DNA of 64,000 nt from Desulfitibacter sp. BRH_c19 (GCA_001515945.1 LOER01000026.1:248001-312000), one strand, 5' to 3'; counted from the stretch's first letter, positions 17,379 to 27,149 are shown. The notes: a model not told the origin generated them from the letters alone. Program-made: numbers and translations.

Positions 17379-18995
17379 ATGAGTGCTATACTAGTACTAG
17401 TAATTGGAATAGTATGTTTCTTAATTGCGTATGTAACGTATGGTGCTTGGCTAGCAAAACAATGGGGTATAGATCCAACTAAACCTACCCCAGCACATAG
17501 TCAATGTGATAATGTAGATTATTGCCCTGCTAAATCTCCAGTACTTCTAGGACATCATTTTTCATCTATTTCAGGAGCTGGTCCCATAGTTGGGCCAATA
17601 GCTGCCAGTATATTTGGCTGGGTTCCCGTAGCTTTATGGATTATAGTTGGTTCGATATTTGTTGGTGGAGTTCACGACTTTGGGTCTCTGTTAGCCTCTG
17701 TCCGACATGGAGGTAAGTCAATTGGTGAAGTCATAGAGACAAATATTGGAAAAACAGGTAAAAAGCTTTTTGCAATATTTGCCTGGTTAACCCTGATTTT
17801 AGTCGTTGCTGCTTTTCTTAATATTACTGCAAATACTTTTGTTTCAACTCCGTCTGCTGGGACTGCATCTATTCTATTTATTTTCTTGGCAATGGCCTTT
17901 GGTTACGCCCTAAATGTAAAGAAAATGGGACTTGTTGTTACAACTGTTTTAGGTATAGGACTATTATTGCTTTGCATTTATCTTGGACAATTATTACCAT
18001 TAGCACTTTCCGCAAGCACTTGGATGTATCTGCTTATTGTGTATATTTTTGTTGCCTCAGTTTTACCTGTGTGGCTTCTACTGCAACCTAGGGACTACTT
18101 AAACTCATTCCTGCTATACGCAATTTTAGGCGGAGCTGTCATAGGAATAGTGATGTTAAACCCTCAATTAGAAATGGCTACGTATAATGGATTTAGTGTA
18201 AATAACACTTATCTTTTCCCGATGCTCTTTGTTATTGTAGCCTGTGGAGCTATATCTGGCTTTCACTCCCTTGTAGGCTCAGGAACTACCTCTAAACAGT
18301 TAAATAATGAGAAAGATGCAAAATTAGTAGGTTATGGTTCTATGCTTATAGAAGGGGTTCTTGCCCTCGTAGCATTAATAACAGCTGCTTATTTGCTTGG
18401 TCCAAAGCTTACTGAGCTTTTAGCAGGGGGGCCAATTAATGTTTTTGCAGATGGAATAGGTAATTTTCTAGTAGTTTTTGGAATAAAATTTGAAATTGGC
18501 AAGCAATTTGGTGCACTTGCTTTATCGGCTTTTGCTTTAACTAGCTTAGATACTGCAACACGTTTAGGCCGTTTCATTTTCCAAGAATACTTTATAGCTG
18601 ATGGCAATGAAAAGGCAGTATTAGGAAATCGCTTTGTAGCAACTGGTATTACAGTATTTATTGGGGGTCTTCTGGCATTTCGTGGATGGGCATTAATTTG
18701 GCCAATGTTTGGGACTGCCAATCAACTTTTGGCTGCACTATCTCTTATTACGGTAGCAGTTTGGTTGAAAAAATCAGGTAAAAATAATAAAATGCTAACT
18801 ATACCAACAATATTTATGTTTGCAGCTACCTTGATTGCTACTGTTCTTCTTCTCCAGAGTAATTTAGTAGCAGGCAACTTCCTGCTAGTAGGCATTGGTG
18901 CCGCATTATTTGTACTAGCCATAGTATTAATAGTCATGGCAGTTAAAGCATTGTCCGCACCACCATCTGGAAAAGACAGCAACATTAAGGCTTAA
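17379..18995 (+). CDS. cstA: CstA-family carbon starvation/pyruvate-peptide transporter
   Basis: A 538-residue membrane protein with about 14-16 helices. The CstA hallmarks are the N-terminal block SPVLLGHHFSSISGAGPIVGP, GGVHDFGSLLASVRHGGKSIGE and later GSGTTSKQL. CstA proteins import peptides or pyruvate during carbon limitation. The length is at the short end, like the Gram-positive CstA group rather than 700-residue enterobacterial CstA. ATG 17379 follows GGAGGT. No LytST-type regulator lies next to it; a structured family D repeat precedes it and a large terminator follows. Confidence 0.9.
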   Translation: MSAILVLVIGIVCFLIAYVTYGAWLAKQWGIDPTKPTPAHSQCDNVDYCPAKSPVLLGHHFSSISGAGPIVGPIAASIFGWVPVALWIIVGSIFVGGVHDFGSLLASVRHGGKSIGEVIETNIGKTGKKLFAIFAWLTLILVVAAFLNITANTFVSTPSAGTASILFIFLAMAFGYALNVKKMGLVVTTVLGIGLLLLCIYLGQLLPLALSASTWMYLLIVYIFVASVLPVWLLLQPRDYLNSFLLYAILGGAVIGIVMLNPQLEMATYNGFSVNNTYLFPMLFVIVACGAISGFHSLVGSGTTSKQLNNEKDAKLVGYGSMLIEGVLALVALITAAYLLGPKLTELLAGGPINVFADGIGNFLVVFGIKFEIGKQFGALALSAFALTSLDTATRLGRFIFQEYFIADGNEKAVLGNRFVATGITVFIGGLLAFRGWALIWPMFGTANQLLAALSLITVAVWLKKSGKNNKMLTIPTIFMFAATLIATVLLLQSNLVAGNFLLVGIGAALFVLAIVLIVMAVKALSAPPSGKDSNIKA

Positions 18996-19021
18996 GTAAG
19001 TAAAAGTAAAAAGTAAAAACA

Positions 19022-19126
19022 TAAGACCTTTTAAGCTGCTTCAAAGGGAGCATATGAACTGCCTACTGTCTACTTGACAGGGGCAGTTCAAGTATCCAAG
19101 CTTAGAGGGTCTTTTACTATCTTTTA
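19022..19126 (+). terminator. Large bipartite terminator-like structure after cstA
   Basis: An outer stem AAGACCTTTTAAGCT / AGCTTAGAGGGTCTT encloses a long hairpin GAACTGCC-TACTGTC / GACAG-GGGCAGTTC. A T-rich tail (TTTTACTATCTTTTA) follows. The inner CTGTC-tactt-GACAG hairpin recurs in inverted form at 51721-51737. The rest of the 362-base gap to 19358 is AT-rich, with a possible leader but no motif I recognise. Confidence 0.65.
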
Positions 19127-19357
19127 TTCACTTTAGCAGCCGTAGGTAGACCTTTCTTAGAGCCAAATATTACCTTATTAGTATAAAATTCCATAAAATA
19201 TAGTTTGATTTGACCTAAAAATGTATAATTTTGTAGAAACGGGGCTAAAATAACCTGTGAACGGCCCAAATAGAAAAAGATACCAATTTCTTTAGAAAAG
19301 GTAACAAGAAATCAAGTGAAAGTTAAATTAATAATGAAATAAGAAGAGGTGAAATAA

Positions 19358-20266
19358 ATGTATCACCAAAAATTAAAATCGATACTTAGCCTTCTGCTGG
19401 TAGTATTTATGGTTATAGCTTTTACAGCAACTGATGTAGCTGCTAATGATATTAATGCTATGACACAGCAGTTGTTGTTATCAGGACAGGTAAGTTCTGA
19501 GATAGCGGCAAGGGTTAACTCCCATACAGCTTTGTATCAGGTTAAGCCAGGGGATACTTTATGGGACATAGCTTATAACTATGGAACTGATGTAGAAATG
19601 GTTGTAGCTATGAATAACTTGTCTCAAAATGCTGTTAGGCCGGGACAGATACTAGTTCTTCCAGTTGAAAAGGAAGTAGTTTACACAGTTCAAAGGGGCG
19701 ATTTCTTAAATAGGATAGCCCATCAATTTAATGTAACTGTTAATGAAATAGCAAAGGTAAATGGAATAGTAAATCCTAATCTACTAGCAATAGGTCAGGA
19801 GCTTATTATTCCAGGAGTCCAAAACACAGTTCCTGTGAGTAATACTGGTAGCAGTAATACCAGACTGAGAAGTGTATCAACAGCAAATCGTGGTACAATA
19901 TCTAATTTTTTGTGGCCGTGTACAGGACAGATAACTTCCCCATATGGGCCTAGAAGTAGTGGTTTTCACCATGGACTTGATATAGCAGCATCTAGGGGTA
20001 CAAAGATTAAAGCAACTCGTAGTGGTCAGGTAGAATTTGCAGGTTGGTTAAATGTCTATGGAAGAACAGTTATTGTAAATCATGGCAATGGAAATCAAAC
20101 ACTATACGCTCATAGCAACCAACTCCTTGTAAAAGAAGGACAACAAGTGGTAGCAGGACAAGCAATTGCTACAATAGGAACTACTGGTAATGCTACAGGT
20201 CCTCATGTGCATTTTGAGATAATAATGGATGGAAACAGAGTAGATCCCATAAGATTTCTAAGATAG
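19358..20266 (+). CDS. Secreted LysM-LysM-M23 peptidoglycan hydrolase
   Basis: A 302-residue exported enzyme. Residues 1-29 form a signal peptide ending near VAA. Two LysM domains (about 59-102 and 108-152; PGDTLWDIA, RGDFLNRIA) bind cell wall glycan. A C-terminal M23 metallo-endopeptidase domain (about 185-301) carries the zinc ligands in HHGLD and GPHVHFE. It cleaves peptide cross-links, with a role in cell-wall turnover or sporulation. ATG 19358 follows AGAGGTG. Its 120-base 5' leader is not recognisable as a known riboswitch. Confidence 0.93.
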   Translation: MYHQKLKSILSLLLVVFMVIAFTATDVAANDINAMTQQLLLSGQVSSEIAARVNSHTALYQVKPGDTLWDIAYNYGTDVEMVVAMNNLSQNAVRPGQILVLPVEKEVVYTVQRGDFLNRIAHQFNVTVNEIAKVNGIVNPNLLAIGQELIIPGVQNTVPVSNTGSSNTRLRSVSTANRGTISNFLWPCTGQITSPYGPRSSGFHHGLDIAASRGTKIKATRSGQVEFAGWLNVYGRTVIVNHGNGNQTLYAHSNQLLVKEGQQVVAGQAIATIGTTGNATGPHVHFEIIMDGNRVDPIRFLR

Positions 20267-20284
20267 TTATAGTTGTTATTTTAT

Positions 20285-20313
20285 TTGCAAAGCCTCTTTT
20301 TCTATGCTATAAT
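20285..20313 (+). promoter_or_regulatory. Promoter for rpmE
   Basis: TTGCAA (20285-20290) and TATAAT (20308-20313) with a 17-base spacer. The transcript would start near 20320, so the family C repeat that follows lies in the rpmE 5' untranslated region. Confidence 0.7.
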
Positions 20314-20334
20314 GTCAACAGTTTGTGTAACAGT

Positions 20335-20453
20335 TTTATCCGATGACTACCATCGCTAAATATAAGTGGGATATAAGCGGTGCTACGTCCCTGGATAACG
20401 GTTTCTAAGCTTCATGGATTAATGACTCCATATGAAGCAAGAATCCTGTTTAT
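20335..20453 (+). repeat. Structured intergenic repeat, family C, copy 3 (rpmE leader)
   Basis: Short member of family C: TTTATCC...GGATAA, CATCGCT (20351-20357)/AGCGGTG (20376-20382) with a T-G wobble where other copies have C-G, then CTTCAT/ATGAAG, and the AATCCTGTTTAT end. The central domain of copies 1 and 5 is replaced by a small TATA/TATA hairpin. Confidence 0.7.
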
Positions 20454-20511
20454 AACTATAGTTATAACATACTAAAAACACATAATTTTAAGGGAAAGGG
20501 GTGTGCTTCAG

Positions 20512-20718
20512 ATGAAAAAAGATACTCACCCAAAATATGAGGCTACAACAGTAACTTGTGCATGTGGTACTACATTTGAGACCAAGTCTACGAGTAAAGA
20601 AATTAGGGTTGAAGTATGCTCGAAATGCCATCCTTTCTATACCGGTTCAAAATCACGTTTGGTTGAAAAAGGTGGCCGGGTTGAAAGATTTAAAAAGAAA
20701 TATGGTATGGATGGTTAA
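20512..20718 (+). CDS. rpmE: Ribosomal protein L31
   Basis: A 68-residue L31 of the zinc-binding type: cysteines in CACG and CSKCH coordinate zinc. ATG 20512 is used; the GTG 20503 overlaps the AAGGGAAAGGGG site. L31 sits on the large subunit near the central protuberance and bridges to the small subunit. It is preceded by its own promoter and a structured repeat, followed by a terminator. It keeps the rho-rpmE-prfA synteny. Confidence 0.96.
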   Translation: MKKDTHPKYEATTVTCACGTTFETKSTSKEIRVEVCSKCHPFYTGSKSRLVEKGGRVERFKKKYGMDG

Positions 20719-20726
20719 CAATAACG

Positions 20727-20749
20727 GAGCATTTGCTCCGTTTTTTGCT
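20727..20749 (+). terminator. Terminator after rpmE
   Basis: ACGGAGCA / TGCTCCGT stem followed by TTTTTT, eight bases past the stop codon. Confidence 0.9.
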
Positions 20750-20875
20750 GTGTAGCTACATGACTATCAAGTTAGTATAACTTCTGACTTCTGCATTTTT
20801 GCATTTCAGTTGCTAGTTAAATCATATATGTTCTGATATAATGTTCAAGAGGCAAGAGGCAAGGTTTTAAGGTTA

Positions 20876-20910
20876 TTCTGACTCCTGACTCCTGACTTCC
20901 GACTTCTGAA
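20876..20910 (+). repeat. Heptanucleotide tandem array, copy H2
   Basis: Five units of TTCTGAC type (TTCTGAC, TCCTGAC, TCCTGAC, TTCCGAC, TTCTGAA) in the leader of the DUF1385 gene. A shorter TTCTGAC pair lies at 20780-20795. Confidence 0.8.
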
Positions 20911-20929
20911 AGTAAAGGTTGTGGTAAGT

Positions 20930-21841
20930 ATGTCTAAGGAAAAATTCTCCTATGGTGGTCAGGCAGTCATAGAAGGGGTAATGATGAGGGGTCAGGATGA
21001 AATAGCCGTTGCTTTGCGCAAGGGTACAGATGAAATCATCCTTGATCGGCGTCATATAAAGTCGTTATCAAATAAATATCCCATATTTAAGCTACCTCTA
21101 CTTCGAGGGGTTCTAGCATTAATAGAATCATTGGTCCTAGGGATAAAGGTGTTAACCTATTCTGCAAACCAAGCAGCTGACCAGGACGATGAAGAGATAA
21201 CTTCAAAAGAAATGTTTTTTACAATTTCTTTAGCATTTATTCTAGCAGTAGTACTCTTTGTGGTAATACCGACAGGATTAGCTTATCTTTTACAGGGAAA
21301 TATGAATTACTTTTGGCAAAACTTTATTGAGGGCATACTAAGAATAGCAATTTTTTTAGGATATATCGTAGCTATATCTAGAATGAATGATATTCAAAGG
21401 GTATTTCAATACCATGGTGCAGAGCACAAGGTAATACATGCATATGAAGCTAGAAAACCGCTTACAGTTGAGAACTGTCGTGAATATGGACCGCTTCATC
21501 CTAGATGTGGTACTAGTTTTCTATTGATAGTTATGGTGCTGGCACTTTTGCTTTTCTCTTTTATAGATACCGAAAATATTTGGTGGAGATTTTCTTCTAG
21601 GCTATTATTAATGCCTATAGTGGCAGGCACAGCCTATGAACTAATAAAATATACTGGAAAGAACTCTAATAGAGGCTGGGTTAAATTTTTGATTACACCA
21701 GGATTATGGTTACAAAAGTTAACAACTAAAGAACCTGATGATTCCCAATTAGAGGTTGCAATTACTGCATTAAAAGCGCTCGTTTCAAAAGAAGAGCCTA
21801 ATTATCCTGAAACTTACAATAGAGGTGAAATAAATGTTTGA
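20930..21841 (+). CDS. yqhQ: DUF1385 family membrane protein (YqhQ-like)
   Basis: A 303-residue protein of the DUF1385 family. It opens with the family signature [14 protein letters not shown], has two or three hydrophobic pairs in the centre, and the motifs [13 protein letters not shown] and HPRCGTSF whose His, Glu and Cys suggest a metal-binding site. Function is not established. ATG 20930 gives the canonical start; GTG 20921 is an alternative. Its end overlaps the prfA start by eight bases, so the two are co-translated, as in many Clostridia. Confidence 0.9.
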   Translation: MSKEKFSYGGQAVIEGVMMRGQDEIAVALRKGTDEIILDRRHIKSLSNKYPIFKLPLLRGVLALIESLVLGIKVLTYSANQAADQDDEEITSKEMFFTISLAFILAVVLFVVIPTGLAYLLQGNMNYFWQNFIEGILRIAIFLGYIVAISRMNDIQRVFQYHGAEHKVIHAYEARKPLTVENCREYGPLHPRCGTSFLLIVMVLALLLFSFIDTENIWWRFSSRLLLMPIVAGTAYELIKYTGKNSNRGWVKFLITPGLWLQKLTTKEPDDSQLEVAITALKALVSKEEPNYPETYNRGEINV

Positions 21842-22904
21842 TAAGTTAGAAAGCCTTGATAAAAAATATGAAGAGCTAAATCTAATGATGACAGATACAA
21901 AGGTTTTAACAAATCAAAAGGAACTACAAAGGGTAGCAAAGGCTCATTCAGATCTACAGGATGTAGTTACCGCCTATCGAGCCTATAAGAAGGCGGTAGA
22001 AGATTACAATGAGGCTGAAGGACTTCTTAGAGAAGGGGGACTTGAAGCTGATTTTAAAGAAATGGTAGAGATGGAAAAGGATAAAGCTACAGAAACCAAG
22101 GAACGACTTGCTGAAAAGCTTAGATTACTTCTTTTGCCGAAGGATCCAAATGACAGCAAAAACGTTATTATGGAGATTAGAGGTGGAGCGGGTGGAGATG
22201 AAGCAGCCCTCTTTGCAGGAGACCTCTTTAGACTCTATGTAAAATATGCTGAAAGTAAAGGCTGGAAGGTAGAAGTTTTAAACTCCCATGAAACTGATAT
22301 TGGAGGTTTTAAAGAAGTGGCTTTCTTGATAGAAGGTCACGGTGCATACAGCTTATTGAAATACGAAAGTGGCGTCCATAGGGTTCAAAGAATTCCTTCA
22401 ACAGAGTCTGGGGGAAGGATTCATACTTCAACCGCTACAGTTGCAGTTTTACCTGAAGCAGAGGAAGTGGATATTGCAATTGATCAAAATGATTTAAAGA
22501 TTGACGTGTTTTGCTCAAGTGGCCCTGGTGGCCAATCTGTAAATACAACGCAATCAGCTGTTAGGGTTACACATATTCCTACTGGAATAGTTGTTTCCTG
22601 TCAAGATGAAAAGTCACAGTTAAAAAATAAGGACAAGGCTCTAAAGGTTTTAAGAGCCAAGATTTATGATAAAGCGCAAGAAGAACAGCACCAGGCCATG
22701 GCAGGTGATAGAAAGAGCCAGGTAGGAACAGGTGACAGGAGTGAAAGGATTCGTACCTTTAATTATCCACAAGGTAGAGTAACTGACCATAGAATAGGAT
22801 TAACACTCCACAAGCTTGACATGATACTGCTGGGAGACATTCAGGACATAATTGATGCCCTTATAACACATGACCAATCTCAGCAATTAAAAGGGGTAGA
22901 GTAA
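21834..22904 (+). CDS. prfA: Peptide chain release factor 1
   Basis: A 356-residue class I release factor for UAA and UAG stop codons. The catalytic GGQ lies in [16 protein letters not shown], and the codon-recognition P(E/A)T-region in domain 2 is in the expected [19 protein letters not shown] block. Length is normal for RF1. ATG 21834 has AGAGGTG upstream, inside the end of the DUF1385 gene. prmC, whose product methylates the GGQ glutamine, follows 22 bases later. Confidence 0.97.
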   Translation: MFDKLESLDKKYEELNLMMTDTKVLTNQKELQRVAKAHSDLQDVVTAYRAYKKAVEDYNEAEGLLREGGLEADFKEMVEMEKDKATETKERLAEKLRLLLLPKDPNDSKNVIMEIRGGAGGDEAALFAGDLFRLYVKYAESKGWKVEVLNSHETDIGGFKEVAFLIEGHGAYSLLKYESGVHRVQRIPSTESGGRIHTSTATVAVLPEAEEVDIAIDQNDLKIDVFCSSGPGGQSVNTTQSAVRVTHIPTGIVVSCQDEKSQLKNKDKALKVLRAKIYDKAQEEQHQAMAGDRKSQVGTGDRSERIRTFNYPQGRVTDHRIGLTLHKLDMILLGDIQDIIDALITHDQSQQLKGVE

Positions 22905-22926
22905 GAGGATAGGAAGAAGATTAATT

Positions 22927-23769
22927 ATGGATACGAAAATTTCTAATCTAATAAATGAAGGGGTTAAAATTCTAGAAGGATCAGGGGTGGGCAATGCCAG
23001 GTTTGAGGCCACCCTTTTATTAGGTTTCACCCTTAAGTGGCAGAAGCATACTATGTTGATGAATATGCAAGAGGAATTATTGCAGACAGAAGCTAAAAGA
23101 TTTTTCGAGCTAATTGAATTGAGAAGAACTGGCTATCCATTACAATACATAACTGAAACTCAGGATTTTATGGGTTTAGAGCTTAATGTAAACCCTTGTG
23201 TTTTAATACCTAGATATGACACAGAAGTACTTGTAGAAAGTATCTTAAAAAAAGATCTGCCCCCGGGTACAATAGCAGTAGATGTTGGCACTGGTAGTGG
23301 CGCAATTGCTGTTTCTTTGGCAAAGTTTAGACCAGCTTGGGATATTTATGCGATAGATATAAGTGAAAGAGCCATTGAGGTGGCTGAGAACAACTGTAAT
23401 AGACACAAGGTAAGTATAACTTTTCTCCAAGGAGATTTATTAGAACCCCTAGAAAATATTCAACTCAAGCCCAATCTAATTGTCTCAAATCCTCCTTATA
23501 TACCCTCAGGTGAAGTTGAAACCTTAATGAAAGAGGTTCAATTTGAACCAGGCCTTGCTCTAAATGGAGGACAAGATGGCTTGGATGTTTATAGAAGACT
23601 TATTCCCCAAGCATACTCAATACTTACTAAAGATGGATACATAGCCCTTGAAATAGGGTACGATCAAAGTGCTTCTGTAAGTAGTATTTGCACAAAAGAG
23701 GGCTTTAGAGATATAGAAATAATAAAAGATTACCAGCAACATGATAGGGTGGTTATTGGTATAAAGTAA
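22927..23769 (+). CDS. prmC: Release factor glutamine methyltransferase
   Basis: A 280-residue SAM-dependent methyltransferase that modifies the Gln of the GGQ motif in release factors. The N-terminal helical release-factor-binding domain (1-75) is followed by the Rossmann fold with DVGTGSGAIAVSLA (SAM) and the catalytic NPPY in IVSNPPYIPSGE. Operonic with prfA, the common arrangement. A hairpin TGTATA/TATACA lies in the 190-base gap after it but lacks a T tract. Confidence 0.95.
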   Translation: MDTKISNLINEGVKILEGSGVGNARFEATLLLGFTLKWQKHTMLMNMQEELLQTEAKRFFELIELRRTGYPLQYITETQDFMGLELNVNPCVLIPRYDTEVLVESILKKDLPPGTIAVDVGTGSGAIAVSLAKFRPAWDIYAIDISERAIEVAENNCNRHKVSITFLQGDLLEPLENIQLKPNLIVSNPPYIPSGEVETLMKEVQFEPGLALNGGQDGLDVYRRLIPQAYSILTKDGYIALEIGYDQSASVSSICTKEGFRDIEIIKDYQQHDRVVIGIK

Positions 23770-23960
23770 AACTGACTAATTCTGAAGACTTCTTAAAAGG
23801 CAGAATTCTCCTGTATACTACGTCTCATATATACAGGTTGGTAGATTAGATATTTTGAGTTAACTTGATAGTCATATAAAGTCTATATTACTCTTCTTAA
23901 CATATTCTTATATAGAGGGAACTTAGTTCTAAAGTTCTAAAAAATGTTAGGAGATAGATA

Positions 23961-25154
23961 ATGGATTGGTTTTTTTCTTCAAATATAATGGTATATGCAG
24001 GGAACTTTTTCCAAAATAATCAGAGTATCATTGATGTAATAATAGTACTTGCGGTCATAAAGGTATTTGGTCATATTAGTAAGACCCTTGGTCAACCCTC
24101 TGTATTTGGTAAAATACTAGCAGGCATAATCATTGGGCCCTCCATTTTGGGGCTAGTAACCCAAGGCCCGCTTATAAAAGGACTAGCGGAAATAGGTGTC
24201 ATCTTACTAATGTTTCTGGCAGGTCTTGAGACCAATACCAATAGGCTCTTGAGAAGCTTACGTCCAGCAACCTACTCTGCCTTATTAGGGGTTACATTTC
24301 CCCTAGTGGCTGGGTTTATGATAGGTTTGCTCTTTGGATATGGAAGTGGAACATCAGCATTTATAGGTGTGGTTCTAGTTGCAACGTCTGTAAGTATATC
24401 TGTACAAGTGTTAAGAGAATTGGGAAAGCTACAATCAAAAGAAGGGTTCACAATTCTCGGAGCAGCTGTTTTAGATGATATAATAGGTCTTGTAATTTTA
24501 AGTCTAGTTGTGGGTATTTCTATAGGCGGATTAAGCACCCTGCATGTAGGTACAATATTGCTTAAAGTAATGCTATTTTTTGGAACTGCACTATTTATAG
24601 GTAAATTCTTTTTTCCATTTCTATTTAAAATAACAGGTAAAATGCAGGTTTCCGTTCCACTAGTGACTACTTGTATAATTATAGCTCTAATTTACGCCGT
24701 TGCTGCCCAGTATATGGGTTTAGCGGGAATAATAGGGGCATATCTTGCTGGGTTAATGGTTAGAACTGTTAATCAGGGAGGAAGCCTCCTTAGATCTATA
24801 GAAACTGTAGGGTATTCATTCTTTATCCCATTTTTCTTTGCTGGGATAGGACTTGAAGTAGAATTAGGAGCTATCTCAACAGACCTCATATTCTTTACAA
24901 TAATAATCACTATGGTAGCAGTAGTAAGTAAGTTTTTTGGGTGTGCATTTGGTGCATTCATAGGAGGCTTGCCTAAAAGAGCATCACTTATAGTGGGTGC
25001 AGGCATGGTTGCCAGGGGCGAAGTAGCTCTAATTGTTGCCAAGTTTGGTAATGATACAGCTTTAATAAGCCCTGAGATTTTTACTGTTATGGTAATAATG
25101 GCAATTATTACAACAATTTTATCCCCACCTTTGATAAGGTTATTCGTTCGATAG
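23961..25154 (+). CDS. CPA2-family cation:proton antiporter
   Basis: A 397-residue membrane protein with about 12-13 helices and no C-terminal TrkA-N/RCK domain, so NapA-type rather than KefB/C. The ion-binding Asp pair is in GAAVLDDIIGLVI, and the LAGLETN motif of CPA2 transporters is present at about residue 88. It would exchange Na+ or K+ for protons across the cytoplasmic membrane, and is the second antiporter system in the window after the Mrp operon. ATG 23961 follows TTAGGAG. Confidence 0.88.
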   Translation: MDWFFSSNIMVYAGNFFQNNQSIIDVIIVLAVIKVFGHISKTLGQPSVFGKILAGIIIGPSILGLVTQGPLIKGLAEIGVILLMFLAGLETNTNRLLRSLRPATYSALLGVTFPLVAGFMIGLLFGYGSGTSAFIGVVLVATSVSISVQVLRELGKLQSKEGFTILGAAVLDDIIGLVILSLVVGISIGGLSTLHVGTILLKVMLFFGTALFIGKFFFPFLFKITGKMQVSVPLVTTCIIIALIYAVAAQYMGLAGIIGAYLAGLMVRTVNQGGSLLRSIETVGYSFFIPFFFAGIGLEVELGAISTDLIFFTIIITMVAVVSKFFGCAFGAFIGGLPKRASLIVGAGMVARGEVALIVAKFGNDTALISPEIFTVMVIMAIITTILSPPLIRLFVR

Positions 25155-25195
25155 CTAATACTTAGAAAACTAGTTTCATGCCAAAGGAGCAAATT

Positions 25196-26254
25196 ATGAT
25201 TACAAAATACCGAAAAGTGGATCCACTTTATCCTAACATAATGATTTTAAAAGAAGCAGCCGAGACTATTAGAGACGGAGGGCTTGTTGCTTTTCCAACT
25301 GAAACAGTCTATGGTCTTGGAGCAGATGGTTTTAATGAAGACGCCCTTGAAAAAATATTTATTGCTAAGGGCCGACCAATGGATAATCCATTAATATTAC
25401 ATGTTGCTTCTACAAAAGATGTTATGGATATAGCTAGTTATGTTTCTGCGAAAGCTAAAAAGGCCATAAATGCCTTTTGCCCAGGACCATTAACCTTAGT
25501 CTTGCCTAAGAACCCTCAAGTTCCTTATGAGGCTACTGCTGGTTTACCAACAGTAGCTGTTAGGATACCTTCCCATCCTATAGCATTGAAGCTAATTAAG
25601 CTTGCCAGGGTACCTGTTGCAGCACCTAGTGCCAATCTGTCAGGTAGGCCTAGTACCACTACAGGTTTTCATGTTCTAAAAGATCTAAAGGGCAAAATTG
25701 AGATGATTGTGGATGGTGGGCCTAGTCGTTGGGGTATAGAATCATCAGTAGTAGACTTTACAGGTGACACTCCAACTATTCTAAGACCAGGTGCGATTAC
25801 CAAGGAAATGCTTGAAAGTGTAGTTGGACAAGTTCATTATGATCCTGGTTTAAGTGATAATAGAATAGCTCCTAAATCACCAGGTGTAAAATATATTCAT
25901 TATGCACCTAGGGGAGATATGTATTTAGTACAAGGTGATGATCCTACAATGGTTGCATCCAAGCTAAATGAGCTTGTTAAAAAATATAAAAGCAATGGCA
26001 ATAGGGTAGCCCTTATCGCTACTGATGAAATCCTCAAAATTATTGACAGCAAACAACCGGACTATAAGGCAAGCCTAGGTTCAAAACATGAGCAGGAATT
26101 AATTGCATCGAGAATCTACCATTTGCTTCGTAATTGTGATAAATTTAATATGGATGTTATTTTGACAGAAGGCTTATCTGAAAAAGGACTCGGTGTAGCA
26201 ATCATGAATCGTCTATTAAAGGCGAGTGGAAATAGAGTTATAAAAGCTGAGTAA
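25196..26254 (+). CDS. ywlC: Threonylcarbamoyl-AMP synthase
   Basis: A 352-residue Sua5/YwlC enzyme that makes threonylcarbamoyl-AMP from threonine, bicarbonate and ATP for the t6A37 tRNA modification. The YrdC domain (1-200) has GGLVAFPTETVYGLG, KGRPMDNPL and APSANLSGRPS; the C-terminal Sua5 domain begins at SPGVKYIHYAP. ATG 25196 lies six bases after AAAGGAG; ATG 25178 is upstream of that site and is rejected. It starts the ywlC-mntP-ywlE-rpiB-glyA run known from Bacillus. Confidence 0.95.
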   Translation: MITKYRKVDPLYPNIMILKEAAETIRDGGLVAFPTETVYGLGADGFNEDALEKIFIAKGRPMDNPLILHVASTKDVMDIASYVSAKAKKAINAFCPGPLTLVLPKNPQVPYEATAGLPTVAVRIPSHPIALKLIKLARVPVAAPSANLSGRPSTTTGFHVLKDLKGKIEMIVDGGPSRWGIESSVVDFTGDTPTILRPGAITKEMLESVVGQVHYDPGLSDNRIAPKSPGVKYIHYAPRGDMYLVQGDDPTMVASKLNELVKKYKSNGNRVALIATDEILKIIDSKQPDYKASLGSKHEQELIASRIYHLLRNCDKFNMDVILTEGLSEKGLGVAIMNRLLKASGNRVIKAE

Positions 26255-26320
26255 TACTGGAGTTTTTAGTTGAATAAACTTGTAGCAGGGTTTTGATTTT
26301 GTTTAGAGGGGAGAAAATCT

Positions 26321-27052
26321 ATGCTACAGGTTTTATTGCTAAGCTTATTAGCAGGCTTTGCAACTTTTTTGGGGGGATTATCTGTTTTAATTCTGGGGAA
26401 GCCAACAGAGAAGTCTCTGGCGGTTTTTCTCGGATTGGCAATTGGAATTATGCTGGGGGTAGTGGTTTTAGACTTGTTGCCATCTGCCTATACATATGGG
26501 ACAATTTTAACCACGTTTTATGGCTTTATTTTTGGAATACTGTTTTTACTCCTCATGGATCAACTGCTAAATATAATCTCACCTACAACTCCGGCTCAGA
26601 GGGATATGAGATATCTCTTAAATATGGGCTATCTTATTGCCATTGGAATAGCCCTACATGACCTGCCTGAAGGTATTGCAATAGCAGTAGGGTATGCTGC
26701 CAAGGAAAATCTCGGTTGGTTAATTGCCCTAGCAATAGGACTTCATAATATACCCGAAGGAATGGCAACAGCGGCACCATTAAGAATGGGAGGAATGAAA
26801 CCAGTAACAATTTTAATTGTTATTGGTTTCGTAAGCCTTTTTACACCAATTGGTACTTTAATTGGCCTTTTTATAATAAGCATCTCACCTGAAAAAATTT
26901 CGTTTTTACTTGCACTTGCTGGAGGAGCAATGAGTTACATAGTATTTTTTGAACTTATCCCAGAAGCGCGTCAGAGACATCCAAACTATGCGAGATTAGG
27001 AGCAATTATAGGATTTGGTGTTATTATAGTTTTGACTATTATTCATGGATAA
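26321..27052 (+). CDS. ZIP-family metal transporter
   Basis: A 243-residue membrane protein with eight predicted helices. The two metal-binding motifs are intact: HDLPEG in helix 4 and HNIPEG in helix 5. ZIP proteins carry Zn2+, Fe2+ or Mn2+ into the cytoplasm. It stands 185 bases before the manganese exporter mntP, so manganese or zinc handling is plausible. ATG 26321 follows GAGGGGAG. Confidence 0.9.
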   Translation: MLQVLLLSLLAGFATFLGGLSVLILGKPTEKSLAVFLGLAIGIMLGVVVLDLLPSAYTYGTILTTFYGFIFGILFLLLMDQLLNIISPTTPAQRDMRYLLNMGYLIAIGIALHDLPEGIAIAVGYAAKENLGWLIALAIGLHNIPEGMATAAPLRMGGMKPVTILIVIGFVSLFTPIGTLIGLFIISISPEKISFLLALAGGAMSYIVFFELIPEARQRHPNYARLGAIIGFGVIIVLTIIHG

Positions 27053-27061
27053 TCTAAAGCT

Positions 27062-27149
27062 AGGAGTCAGGAGTCGGTAGCCAGTAGTCAGAATAAGAGC
27101 ACTAAGTTCTTTAGATTTTATTCTGTCTTCTGTCTTCTGTCTTCTGAAT
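27062..27149. repeat. Heptanucleotide arrays in inverted pair, copy H3
   Basis: The left arm (27063-27093) has GTCAGGA/GTCGGTA/GTCAGAA-type units and the right arm (27121-27148) has TTCTGTC three times plus TTCTGAA. The arms are opposite in orientation and can pair (CAGAATAA with TTATTCTG). Located between the ZIP gene and mntP. Confidence 0.75.

Noticed and set aside
19190-19357. Cyclic-di-AMP (ydaO) riboswitch before the LysM-M23 gene
   Set aside because: Such genes often have one, and a GGGGC...GGCCC pairing exists, but the conserved ydaO core strings are absent.
20873-21055. Minus-strand ORF ending in SEVRSQESE
   Set aside because: The peptide arises from the heptamer array; it is a well-known spurious ORF type and is antisense to the DUF1385 gene.
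26293-26661. 122-residue + strand ORF starting before the ZIP gene
   Set aside because: It overlaps the ZIP gene in another frame; the ZIP frame has the HDLPEG/HNIPEG motifs and the better start.
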